A DNA stretch of 64,000 nucleotides, taken from assembly GCF_000337035.1 (NCBI RefSeq), contig NZ_AOJL01000060.1, positions 159,410 to 223,409 of the forward strand, read 5' to 3'. The notes below the pieces were generated by a model, which saw only the letters and a list, made by a program, of their open reading frames with translations, was not told where the DNA came from and ran no database searches. Made by a program: the position numbers and the translations under genes. This DNA comes from Halorubrum coriense DSM 10284. GTDB taxonomy: Archaea > Halobacteriota > Halobacteria > Halobacteriales > Haloferacaceae. The stretch's first letter is position 1. Each line of letters opens with the position of its first letter. This document shows positions 51,548 to 59,986 of this stretch, one piece after another.

Positions 51548-52042
51548 TCAGTTACCCCCCTCCACGCGGAACTGGAACAGCTCCTCGTCTCCGTTCACCG
51601 AGAGGAACACCCGGTGGTCGCCGTCGGCGAGGCCGCTGTCCCCGTCGATCTGGTTGGTGTCGATCGTGAGCCGGAGCACGTCGCCGCGGCTCCACGCGTT
51701 CGCGCCGTCGACGGAGACGATCTCTCCCGAGGTCGCGTTCGGCCGGACGTACGCGCCGTCGAAGACGACGTCGAGGTCGGAGCCGTCGGGAGCCAACCGG
51801 TACGTGCCGGTGTTCTTTATCAGCAGCGTCACGTTCTGATTACCGCTCGCGTTGTACACCCCCGCGCTCGGGTCGGAGATGATCGTCACGTCGGTCCGGA
51901 GCTGTTCCGTCGCGTCGAGGCCCGCGTCGTCGACGGCCGCGCTCACCCGGTCGACGCCCGTGGTGATCGTGCCGACGACGCCGGCGGCGATGACCAGGCT
52001 CGCGATGAACAGGATGAGGTGCGAGACGGGGACGCTGGCCAT
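51548..52042 (-). CDS. arlG: Archaellum protein ArlG
   Basis: 164-aa single-span protein of the stator/anchor pair. Helix at about 6-28 (VSHLILFIASLVIAAGVVGTI), then a beta-sandwich pseudoperiplasmic domain (LLIKNTGTYRLAPDGSDLDVVFDGAYV; VLRLTIDTNQID; HRVFLSVNGDEELFQFRVEGGN). ArlG caps and ArlF anchors to the S-layer in studied species. The N-terminus resembles archaellin but there is no prepilin cleavage site. Confidence 0.93.
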   Translation of the reverse strand: MASVPVSHLILFIASLVIAAGVVGTITTGVDRVSAAVDDAGLDATEQLRTDVTIISDPSAGVYNASGNQNVTLLIKNTGTYRLAPDGSDLDVVFDGAYVRPNATSGEIVSVDGANAWSRGDVLRLTIDTNQIDGDSGLADGDHRVFLSVNGDEELFQFRVEGGN

Positions 52043-52519
52043 CTACGCGCCCACCTCCGTCACGGTGGCGGCGTCGCGGACGCCGGACTCGACGACGAGG
52101 ACCACGCGGGTCTCGCCGCCGACGATGTCGGTCTCCACGGCGGCGTCGTCGACCGTGACCGACAGCGTCTCGTCACCCAGCCAGAGCGCGGTGTCGGCGT
52201 CGCCGTCGACGGTCGTGGCAGCGTTCGAACCCCCGACGTCGACGTACTCGTTGCCGACGACGAGCGTCGCGTCGTCGGCGACGAGCCCGATCGACCCCTC
52301 GTTGGTGGCGTTGATCGTGAGGTTGCCGGTCCCGGCGTCGTAGGTCGCGTTCGTCACCGCGAAGTCGGTGTTCTGCCGTTCGAGCGCGCGCTCGTTGATG
52401 CCGTGTTGCGCGTCGGAGACGCGGTCGAGCCCGTTGGCCGCCACGGGGTAGAACGTCGTGAACGCGAAGAACAGCCCCGCGACGATGATGGCCGTGGACG
52501 CGGAGACGCTAACGCCCAT
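52043..52519 (-). CDS. arlF: Archaellum protein ArlF
   Basis: 158-aa single-span protein, partner of ArlG. Helix SASTAIIVAGLFFAFTTFYPVA (6-27), then a beta-domain (FAVTNATYDAGTGNLTINATNEGSIGL...ATLVVGNEYVDV; VDGDADTALWLGDETLSVTVDDAAV). In Sulfolobus ArlF binds S-layer protein. The start lies 11 bp inside the arlCDE stop region, so translation is coupled. Confidence 0.93.
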   Translation of the reverse strand: MGVSVSASTAIIVAGLFFAFTTFYPVAANGLDRVSDAQHGINERALERQNTDFAVTNATYDAGTGNLTINATNEGSIGLVADDATLVVGNEYVDVGGSNAATTVDGDADTALWLGDETLSVTVDDAAVETDIVGGETRVVLVVESGVRDAATVTEVGA

Positions 52520-54464
52520 CTCCCCACCCTCCGTCGGCCGGATCGGCGCGGTCGGAACGGGGATTCGGGTCGTTCATCGGTCGCGTGGAGCCGTTCCGGT
52601 CGCGCCGGTCGTCGCGGTGGCCGTTGTCGTGGCGGGACGCGTCCGCCTCGGGCGTCGCGTCGCCGCGCTCCGTCGCGTCGTGGTCCGCACCGTTCGTTCG
52701 CCGTTCGCGTCCGTCGGGCGCGTCGCGGCGACCGGACGAGTCGTGGCCGTTCCGGCTCGGCTCGGGTCGGTCGCGCCGACCGTTCCGGCCGTTCCGACCC
52801 GCGTCCGCGCGCCCGCCGCGACGGCCGCCGCGGCGACCGCGGACGGGCCCGCCGCCGACGATCGAGCCGCCGGCGAGGTCGTCCCAGCGGTCGAGGAGGA
52901 CGGTGTGGCTGCTGGTCCCGTTGAGCTGGGTCACGTACCGCAGGCTGCGGGTGTGGTGCTCGCGGACGAGCCGGTCGGTGCCCGGTCGGTCGACGAGGTT
53001 GCGGTCGATCGTGCCGAACCCGGAGAGGAAGTCCCGGAGCCGCGCGGCGGCGTCGGGACCGATCCACTCGATCCGCTCGTAGTAGTTGATGGCGCGCACC
53101 GCGTCGGTGACGTCGCTCTCGGAGACGAGAAACTCCAGCCACTCCATCACGAGGAGGTCGCCGACGTAGTCGCCGGGGAGCTCCGTGAGGTACGGCTTGC
53201 CGCGGCCGCTGCCCCCCGAGAGGTCGTCCTCGCCGACGTACTCGAAGCCGCCGGCGGCCTCTGCTGGGTCCCCGCCGGCCCGCCGGTCGGGGGCGGGCTC
53301 CGGGTCGACCGCGCTCGCCGGCTCCGGATCGACCGCACCCGTCGGCTCTGGGTCCGCGGGTTCGTCGAAGCCGACGCCGTCGTCCTCGACGCCGCCGAGG
53401 TCGTCGTCCCCGAAGCCGTCGCCCGCGTCGCCGAGCGAGTCAGTTTCGTCTGCGGGGTCGTCGAACGAGTCTTCCCCGTCCTCGAACGGGTCGTCGTCCG
53501 CGGCGTCGTCGCCCTCCTCGGCCCAGTCGGCCTCCCCGGAGTCGTACTCTTCTTTCAGTTCGCTGAAGCTCTTTCCGTCGTCGTTCATATCGTCTCCGTC
53601 GTCCGCCGTTTCGGTCTCGGACGCGGCGTCGTCCGTGCTGTCGTCGTCCAGTTCCTCGAAGTCGTCGTCGAGGTCGTCGAAGCCGCCGTCGTCGAGATCC
53701 TCGTCGAGGTCGTCGAAGCCGTCGTCGTCGAGGTCCTCGTCGAGGTCGTCGAAACCGTCGTCGTCGCTCTCGAACTCGTCCGCCTCCGCGTCGTCCTCCT
53801 CGTCGAGGAGGTCGTCGTCGAAGAAGCCGTCCGCGTCGGCGTTCGCGACGTCCTCGTCGAGGTCCTCCTCCTCGCCGCCGTCCTCGTCGTCGAAGATGCC
53901 GAACGACCCCTCGCCGCCGCCGGCGACGCTGTCGAAGCCGCCGGAGTCGTCGACGAAGGGGTTGATGCCGCGGGTGACCATCTCGTAGATGTCGAGGAGG
54001 TTGCGGACGTCCTCCTCGATGTCGTCGACGGCGTTCGAGATCTCCTCGTTCTCAGAGCGGACCGTCGAGACGGTCGAGGAGAGCGACGCGACCTCGTTTT
54101 CGAGCTCGTCGAGCCGGTTTTCGAGTTCGTCGGTGGCCGCGCCGCCGCCGCCACCGCCGCCACCGCCGTCGTCGAACTCGTCGTCCCACTCGTCCATGCC
54201 GTCGAAGTCGTCGAAGCCGTCGCCGCCGCCACCGCCGCCCATGCCGCCGCCCATCCCTCCGCCGCCCATGTCGCCGCCACCCATGTCGCCGCCGCCCATG
54301 TCGCCGCCGAAGGGATCGTTATCGCCGTCCATACCACCGGAACCGTCGTCGTCGGATCCGTCGTCGTCGAGGAACCTGTCGAGGACGCTCGCACCGACGA
54401 GCCCCAGCGTGGCGACTGCCCAGGCGGCGGTTGGAGCTCCCCACACCGGTAGTTCGAGGCCCAT
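52509..54464 (-). CDS. arlCDE: Fused archaellum switch/scaffold protein ArlCDE with N-terminal membrane helix
   Basis: 651 aa; euryarchaeal ArlC/D/E form the cytoplasmic ring coupling chemotaxis to the motor. Order: helix 10-28 (PTAAWAVATLGLVGASVLD), a Met/Gly-rich repeat at about 54-80 (GDMGGGDMGGGDMGGGGMGG), coiled coil 110-155, the ArlC core VRNLLDIYEMVTRGINPFV (152-170), an acidic tract with GFDDLDEDL repeats (about 250-310), the ArlD/E-like domain GKPYLTELPGDYVGDLLVMEWLEFLV near 430-455, then a basic/Asp tail. The membrane helix and Met/Gly repeat are unusual for a cytosolic ring. The frame could start at an upstream codon; the ATG at 54464 gives the helix. Confidence 0.9.
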   Translation of the reverse strand: MGLELPVWGAPTAAWAVATLGLVGASVLDRFLDDDGSDDDGSGGMDGDNDPFGGDMGGGDMGGGDMGGGGMGGGMGGGGGGDGFDDFDGMDEWDDEFDDGGGGGGGGGAATDELENRLDELENEVASLSSTVSTVRSENEEISNAVDDIEEDVRNLLDIYEMVTRGINPFVDDSGGFDSVAGGGEGSFGIFDDEDGGEEEDLDEDVANADADGFFDDDLLDEEDDAEADEFESDDDGFDDLDEDLDDDGFDDLDEDLDDGGFDDLDDDFEELDDDSTDDAASETETADDGDDMNDDGKSFSELKEEYDSGEADWAEEGDDAADDDPFEDGEDSFDDPADETDSLGDAGDGFGDDDLGGVEDDGVGFDEPADPEPTGAVDPEPASAVDPEPAPDRRAGGDPAEAAGGFEYVGEDDLSGGSGRGKPYLTELPGDYVGDLLVMEWLEFLVSESDVTDAVRAINYYERIEWIGPDAAARLRDFLSGFGTIDRNLVDRPGTDRLVREHHTRSLRYVTQLNGTSSHTVLLDRWDDLAGGSIVGGGPVRGRRGGRRGGRADAGRNGRNGRRDRPEPSRNGHDSSGRRDAPDGRERRTNGADHDATERGDATPEADASRHDNGHRDDRRDRNGSTRPMNDPNPRSDRADPADGGWGDGR

Positions 54465-54610
54465 TACCGTGTACGACCCGCAGAACACACTTCAATTCAC
54501 CCCTCAAAATATCAACCGTGAGAAAACACGTCACGGGACGGCGATCGGCCGCGGTCGAGTCGGGGCGAGAGAGCCGGGCGGCGAAGGCCTCTCCCGGAGA
54601 GCGACGGGCG

Positions 54611-55198
54611 TCAGATAGCCCGTTCGAAGCCGTCTGCGGCGCGGACGACGAGTCGACCGTCCGGGTCGAACCTGACCGTCCGCCCCACCGTGTCGCCGAC
54701 GTCGCTGGCGACGATCGGGACGCCGGCGCGGTCGAGCACCTCGCCGACCCGCTCGACGTTTCGCGGGCCGACCGCGTCGGTGAGGTCGAGCATCTCGGCC
54801 CCGCCGGCGACGCGCGCCTCCAAGCGGCGGGGGTCCGCGCCGGCGTCGTCGAGCGCGCCGATCAGCGAGTCGATGCCGGTGTCGACGTACTTCGCGGGCC
54901 GCGAGGCGGCGGTCGTCCGCCCCTCGCCCGCGGGCAGCATGGCGTGGAGGAGTCCGCGGACGCCCGCTCGCTCGTCGACGAGCGCGACCGCGACGCAGGA
55001 GCCGAGCCCGCTGGTCGTCAGCGTCGACTCGTCCGTCGTGACGGCGAGTTCGCCCACGCCGACCTTGATGCGTCCGCGGTCGTCCGCACCCGGGCCGCCG
55101 GTGACGGCGGCGGGATCGGCGTCGTCGACCGCGTCCCCGTCGCTCTCCGCCGGTTTCGCCGAGTCGTCCGGTCGGTCGTCGGAGAGCGAGCGGGTCAC
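54611..55198 (-). CDS. cheD: Chemoreceptor glutamine deamidase CheD
   Basis: 195-aa deamidase of receptor Gln residues, also a CheC partner. About 43 acidic N-terminal residues precede the core: VGVGELAVTTDESTLTTSGLGSCVAVALVDE with the catalytic Cys in GLGSC, the His in GLLHAMLPAGEG and the Thr strand RLEARVAGGAEML. Its start overlaps the cheC stop by 4 bp, consistent with their known interaction. Confidence 0.93.
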   Translation of the reverse strand: MTRSLSDDRPDDSAKPAESDGDAVDDADPAAVTGGPGADDRGRIKVGVGELAVTTDESTLTTSGLGSCVAVALVDERAGVRGLLHAMLPAGEGRTTAASRPAKYVDTGIDSLIGALDDAGADPRRLEARVAGGAEMLDLTDAVGPRNVERVGEVLDRAGVPIVASDVGDTVGRTVRFDPDGRLVVRAADGFERAI

Positions 55199-56385
55199 GA
55201 CTCCGAGAGTCGGTCGAGGGCCCGGGCCAGTTCGCGCTCGTCGGGGAGCGCGTACACGTCACAGCGCGCCTGAATCCCCTCCGTCTGTATCGCGGTGTCG
55301 ATCACGAAGCCGTAGTCCTGTCGCTCGCTGAGCTTCGCGACGAGCGGACTGATCGTCGACGCGCCGATGTCGTGGACGAACTCCGGCGGCGAGTGGGTGA
55401 TGGTCGTGCCGAGCACGTTGGCCCACCCGTCGATGAACCCGCTCGTCATCACGTTACCGAGCTCGCAGAGCGCGTTCTCCGCCATGTCGCCGAGCGGCTC
55501 GTCCGTCTCCATCGGGAGCATCGCGTCGGCGACCGCCGCCGCCGAGGACTCCTCGAAGAGGATGGCGAGGTAGCCGCTCGGTTCGCCCTGAAGCTCGAAC
55601 ACCGTCCCCGCGTGGGGCTCGGTGCCGACCTCCGCGGGAACGTCCGCGAGCGGCACGAACCGGAGCCGGCTCACGTCGACGCTCGTCTCCAGCCCGGTCA
55701 TCATCGCGATGTTGTCGGCGGCGTTGGCCGACCCGCGCTTCGCGAGCGACGAGAACGTCGACAGCGACTCGTAGGGCACCGCCGTGCTCGTCGTGCCGCC
55801 GTCCGCCTCGCCGCCGGCCGTCACTGCGGGCGCGGTCTTCCCGACGATGAGGTCGCGGAAGGGGCCCGAGTCGGGCAGCATGTAGATGGAGAAGTCGAGG
55901 TCGGTCGTCGTCGCGTCGAGGCGGCTCTCGAAGAGGAACACGCCGTCGCCGGCGAGCGCGCCGTCCGGCAGCACCGCCGCGCCGTCGGCCTCAAAGTAGC
56001 GCGGCGGCGACATGTCGATCGCCTTGCCGAGGTAGTTCGCCCACCCGTCGAGGAAGCCGCCGAGCGCGATGTTGCCGACCTCCGTCACCGCGCTGCGCCC
56101 CATCGACTGCCCGCCGGGGAGCAGCGAGAGCAGGGCGTCGGCGTTGACGGCGTCGAACGCGAGGACCGCCTCGCCGTCCAGCCCGCCCCGGAGGCCGACG
56201 CTCACGCCGATCGACTCCCGGCCCGCGAACGACTCCGCGAGGTCCTCGCCGCTGGCGACGCTCGCGCCCGTCACCTCCACCGCCAAGTCGGTCCCGGTCA
56301 GGTCCGAGAGCGCGCCGGCGGCCTGTTTCGCCCCCCGCTCCGCGAGGCGGTTACAGGCGCCCAGCGCGCGGACGTCGACGCGCAT
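55195..56385 (-). CDS. cheC: CheC-family protein with two CheC modules (CheY-P phosphatase type)
   Basis: 396 aa: two tandem CheC/FliY-type halves. Each carries the phosphatase-like motif, AVTEVGNIALGGFLDGWANYL near residues 100-120 and MAENALCELGNVMTSGFIDGWANVL near 302-326. Each half has the FLFE or ILFEES strand. CheC dephosphorylates CheY-P and is stimulated by CheD in studied species. The ATG at 56385 shares one base with the cheY stop (TAATG). Haloarchaea often have two separate CheC proteins; here they are joined. Confidence 0.92.
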   Translation of the reverse strand: MRVDVRALGACNRLAERGAKQAAGALSDLTGTDLAVEVTGASVASGEDLAESFAGRESIGVSVGLRGGLDGEAVLAFDAVNADALLSLLPGGQSMGRSAVTEVGNIALGGFLDGWANYLGKAIDMSPPRYFEADGAAVLPDGALAGDGVFLFESRLDATTTDLDFSIYMLPDSGPFRDLIVGKTAPAVTAGGEADGGTTSTAVPYESLSTFSSLAKRGSANAADNIAMMTGLETSVDVSRLRFVPLADVPAEVGTEPHAGTVFELQGEPSGYLAILFEESSAAAVADAMLPMETDEPLGDMAENALCELGNVMTSGFIDGWANVLGTTITHSPPEFVHDIGASTISPLVAKLSERQDYGFVIDTAIQTEGIQARCDVYALPDERELARALDRLSES

Positions 56386-56741
56386 TATACCGCCGATCCG
56401 ATGGCGTCGAGCACGTTCGGCTTCTGGAACGGCTTCGTGATGTACCCCTCCGCGCCCGCCTTGATGGCCGCCTTCATCTTCTCCTCCTGCCCGACGCTGG
56501 TACACATGATCACCGTCGCGTCGGGGTTCTCCTCGAGGATCTCGGTCGTCGCCTCGATCCCGTCGCGGATCGGCATCACGATGTCCATCATCACGAGGTC
56601 CGGGCCGTGCTCTTCGTACATGTTGACCGCCTCCACGCCGTTCTCCGCCTCCCCGACGATCTCGAACTCGCCTTCGAGGATCTCCCGGAGGAGGTTCCGC
56701 ATGAACTCCGAGTCGTCGGCGATGAGTACCCGCGTAGCCAT
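56385..56741 (-). CDS. cheY: Chemotaxis response regulator CheY
   Basis: 118-aa single-domain receiver. Acidic pocket ADD at 8-10, phospho-Asp53 in VMMDIVMPIRDG, Thr81/Ser82 in MCTSVG and Lys103 in YITKPF. In archaea CheY-P binds the motor through CheF and ArlCDE. It is the first gene of cheY-C-D, and a GATTAAGTG box about 30 bp upstream can drive it. Confidence 0.97.
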   Translation of the reverse strand: MATRVLIADDSEFMRNLLREILEGEFEIVGEAENGVEAVNMYEEHGPDLVMMDIVMPIRDGIEATTEILEENPDATVIMCTSVGQEEKMKAAIKAGAEGYITKPFQKPNVLDAIGSAV

Positions 56742-56951
56742 TGTTGTCTGAAGCGGGGGAAAGCGAACACTTAATCGCTCCCCCGCGGTTCTCAGCTCTG
56801 AGAATGGCGCGACGGGACGGCGAACCGGGTGAACGGTCGAAATGAGGTCCGCGTGGCGGCCGGAGAAGGCTTGGAGAAGTGAGTGGTCAGCGAAAGGCAC
56901 CGTCGACGAGAATCGGGAACCGTCCTAGGCGCGTCCTAGGTGACCGAGAGA

Positions 56952-59291
56952 TTAGACCCAGTGCCCGAGAAGGTGGACGGCCCCGACAAGGATGGTCCCA
57001 CCGAACGCCTCGCGCGTCCCGAACGGAAGCGGAAGCATGCCCACACTTTGAGACGCGCCACCGTCCGGCGTCTCGTTGGCGGGCGCGTCGTCGTTTGTCG
57101 TCCCGTTGGACGCTCCCTCCTCGTCGGAGCCCTCGTCAGTGTCAGACGTGTTGCCGGTGTCCGCTCCCGACTCGTCCTCGTCGGACGTCTCATTCCCCGT
57201 GTCACTGTTATTTTCTCCGTCCTCGCTTGCTCCGCCGCTGTCGGAATCGGACGTTTCGTCGTCGATCGTCGTCTTGGCCGGGTCGGCCTCGACGACGAGG
57301 GTGCCACTGTGAGTGTCACCGTCGAGTCGAAGCGTGAAGGGGTACGTGCCGGGGTCGAGGTCGGCAGTCACGGAGCCGAACCCGTACGTTCGGGACTCGT
57401 CCGGCGCGAGCTTGACCCCCCACGAGCCGATGACGCTCCTGTTGTCAACGGTGAGGTTGAGCTCGCCCTCACCTTTGATACCGCCAGCGTTGCGCGTCGT
57501 TGCGCGGATCGACGATAGGTTCGCGCCTTCGGAAACGGTGACGTTCTCGGGGGCGTCCTCAATCACCAGCTCGTCTGGGTTGCCGATGTCGCTGACGACG
57601 ATAGCCGTCCGACTGTCCTGAAGTGCTACCCCATGATATAGTTCGTAGTTCAATCGGGTGCCGGGCTTGGTCCCGTTGAGGTCAGCATTAACCGAAAAGT
57701 TTCCTTCAGAGACGTTGAGCGATGTTTGTGTCCTGAAGGGGGTATCGCTGGCATCGTTTACGAACGTCGCTGATAGTTCAGGGACAGATAGTAGCGATGT
57801 CGATCCGGTGATACGCCCATCTCCAGCCTCAACGAGTATCTCCCCGTCGTCAGTGACGTGATCGTACCGAACGTATCGCTCACGGACGGTGAACGAAGTC
57901 TCAACTCGTGCCGTGCTATCCGCCGCCTCCCAATACGGGAACTGTGCTGGGGCGTCGTCGACCGCGTCGAACGCAGCCGGCGGCTCAGCGCTGTCTGCGA
58001 ATGAGTACCGCTGTCCCTCTACGCCTTCCAGTGCGAGTTCGACGGCAAATTCGTCACCTGGTTCGGGGTTATGTGTGAACGCCCCTTCGTCGCTCGTATC
58101 AATCACGAGGTAGAACCGCCCTGGTGCGTCAGGTGTCTCCAGTGCCGTCGCGTCCGCTGTGAAGAGTTTCACGTCGTTCGAGTCGGCGTACGAGAGGTCG
58201 AGTTCCGACCGCTTCTCGTTTCCACTAAGATTGGTCTGTCGGACCTGGAGCGACACCCCTTCTTCCGCCGTCAGGAGGTCAGCTAGCACTCGGTGGTCGA
58301 CCGCCTGGCCGGCCTCGATCGGCTCCGTTGAGCGCTTCGCCGCAAAGTGCGAGAGTGCGCCCCAGATGCCGGTTGACTCGAACCCGAGGACGATCCGGTT
58401 TCCCTTCGTCACCGCGGTTCGGTCGAGTCTGTTGGCCCGAATCACATCGAGCGAGTTGGCCTTGTCGTCGTCGAGAGCGCTCGGGTCGGGGGTGGTGAAC
58501 ACCCCAATCTCATCCCGGAGCTGCGGCTTCTTTAGCACGAGGTCGGCCTGGTCCGCGCTCTTGCTCGGCGTCACTACGCCAGCGTCGTCCACGACGAACG
58601 TTCCGTTGGTGATCGCGAGCCGGTAGCGCTGCGGGACCAGCGGCCGGGCTAGTCCACCCGCGCCGGTTGCGCTCGGGAGCCCGCTGAGGTTTTTGGCGAC
58701 GGTGTCTCCATCCTCGTCGATAAACTCCAAGTTACATGACGTGTTCTCGCGACCACAACTATCCACGTTAGTGGCGTCAGTGCCGATCGTCCGGGTGTTG
58801 ATCGTCGTCTCGCTTGACCCCGAAATCTTAATAACATCCACAAAATCGACAGGCTCGCCGGTGTCGCTGAGTCGGTTGCCGCCGACGAGGAGGTACACAT
58901 CCCCGTCCAAGTTGTCGGCGGTATAGCGTATCCTGACCGGGTCGCCCGCGACGCCGGTGTACGTCGGCCGAGAGAAGCCGCCGCTGACTTCGGGACGGTC
59001 GTTGGGACCGGCCGAGCCGGAGGGGTCGATCGCGGTGGTCTCAGATGCTCCGGCGTCGACGGACGGAGCGGAGGGACCGGGCGACACGCCGGTCACGGCC
59101 GGAGCAGTCGCGACGACACCGCCGATCGCGATGATGAGCGTTAGCCCGATCACGCTCACCTGGAACGCCGACAGTTCGGGTAGCGTCAGCCGGCGTCGCT
59201 GGTCTACGTCGGAAACAGCCGTGCGGTCGCTGCTGGTGTCCGTCGAGCGGGTCGTGGCGGTGTCGGTGGTGTCGTCGTGTTCCATCGTCAT
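56952..59291 (-). CDS. Large exported surface protein (BGTF-like) in the motility locus
   Basis: About 779 aa, visibly AT-richer than its neighbours. The N-terminus has a Thr/Asp-rich stretch, then RRRLTLPELSAFQ and a hydrophobic segment (about 38-62), so it is a signal anchor or an atypical signal. The long ectodomain has beta-rich repeats such as GDPVRIRYTADNLDGDVYLLVGGNRLSDTG and many Asn sequons. It ends in an Asp/Glu/Ser/Thr stalk (about 670-745) and a final ILVGAVHLLGHWV without the PGF-CTERM signal expected here. I take it as BGTF-type from memory of haloarchaeal families. The start may be 59345, 59291 or 59285; 59291 is used. Its place between che and archaellin genes is unexplained. 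Confidence 0.78.
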   Translation of the reverse strand: MTMEHDDTTDTATTRSTDTSSDRTAVSDVDQRRRLTLPELSAFQVSVIGLTLIIAIGGVVATAPAVTGVSPGPSAPSVDAGASETTAIDPSGSAGPNDRPEVSGGFSRPTYTGVAGDPVRIRYTADNLDGDVYLLVGGNRLSDTGEPVDFVDVIKISGSSETTINTRTIGTDATNVDSCGRENTSCNLEFIDEDGDTVAKNLSGLPSATGAGGLARPLVPQRYRLAITNGTFVVDDAGVVTPSKSADQADLVLKKPQLRDEIGVFTTPDPSALDDDKANSLDVIRANRLDRTAVTKGNRIVLGFESTGIWGALSHFAAKRSTEPIEAGQAVDHRVLADLLTAEEGVSLQVRQTNLSGNEKRSELDLSYADSNDVKLFTADATALETPDAPGRFYLVIDTSDEGAFTHNPEPGDEFAVELALEGVEGQRYSFADSAEPPAAFDAVDDAPAQFPYWEAADSTARVETSFTVRERYVRYDHVTDDGEILVEAGDGRITGSTSLLSVPELSATFVNDASDTPFRTQTSLNVSEGNFSVNADLNGTKPGTRLNYELYHGVALQDSRTAIVVSDIGNPDELVIEDAPENVTVSEGANLSSIRATTRNAGGIKGEGELNLTVDNRSVIGSWGVKLAPDESRTYGFGSVTADLDPGTYPFTLRLDGDTHSGTLVVEADPAKTTIDDETSDSDSGGASEDGENNSDTGNETSDEDESGADTGNTSDTDEGSDEEGASNGTTNDDAPANETPDGGASQSVGMLPLPFGTREAFGGTILVGAVHLLGHWV

Positions 59292-59377
59292 GAGGGCGTG
59301 TTCGACGGGGGCGGACCGGACCGCGGCCCGCGGTCTATTAAACATGGTTCGGCAAGTCACCGACTAAAGAGTACCCA

Positions 59378-59390
59378 CCTGATTATCAGG
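59378..59390. promoter_or_regulatory. 13-bp perfect palindrome upstream of the surface protein
   Basis: CCTGATTATCAGG lies about 10 bp upstream of a TATA-like TCTTTAGTC (minus strand) and about 95 bp before the surface-protein start. It is in the AT-rich divergent region (59292-59500), so a regulator of either gene could bind. Confidence 0.4.
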
Positions 59391-59500
59391 ACATGTAACT
59401 AGAGACGAGGCGAGCATGCCAAAAATCCGAGAATCGCCCGACTCGAGCGGAGTCCTCGGTCCGAAGAATTAAGCCCGGTCGCCACCCGATACATGCCAAG

Positions 59501-59950
59501 ATGCCATCGTGTCCCCGCTGTGACGCTCCGGTCGGCGAAGAGGCGCGGTACTGCGCGCAGTGCGGTGCCCCGCAGACGGAGGACGCGGCCGAGGAGCTGG
59601 ACGAGTACGTTCAGCGGCAGGCGGAGCAGGTCGCCGGCAGCGGGGGTGGCGGATCGGGAGGGACCGAGTCGAGCGCGAGCGACGCGTTCCCGTCGACCGA
59701 GGACCTGACCGACCGCGAACAGCTCTGGCGGCGGGGGTCGTACGTCCTCGGGTACGGGACGATCGTCGTCGCACTCACGCGAGTGCCGGCCGCAGAGTCG
59801 TGGCCACTGCTCCTCGGGGGGATCGCGATCCTCCCGCCGATCCGACGGCTCACCGCCGAGCCGCTCGGCAGCCCGCTGAAACGGGAGGTGATGGCGGGGA
59901 TCTACGCGGTGTTCGCGCTGATCGGTATCGCGCTGTTCGTTCTGTTATAA
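59501..59950 (+). CDS. Zinc-ribbon membrane protein
   Basis: 149 aa. Double zinc ribbon CPRC...CAQC in residues 4-21, a 60-residue acidic/Gly-Ser linker, and three hydrophobic segments from about residue 83 on. It runs opposite to the surrounding motility genes. The family is a haloarchaeal hypothetical with no known role; the position suggests, but does not show, a link to archaellum assembly. Confidence 0.72.
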   Translation: MPSCPRCDAPVGEEARYCAQCGAPQTEDAAEELDEYVQRQAEQVAGSGGGGSGGTESSASDAFPSTEDLTDREQLWRRGSYVLGYGTIVVALTRVPAAESWPLLLGGIAILPPIRRLTAEPLGSPLKREVMAGIYAVFALIGIALFVLL

Positions 59951-59986
59951 TCGAGACGAGCCGTTCGACGAGGCGTTCCCGCCGGA

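Noticed and set aside
56925-56941. Two CCTAGG sites 5 bp apart after the surface protein
   Set aside because: CTAG is rare in haloarchaea, so it draws the eye, but nothing connects it to a function.
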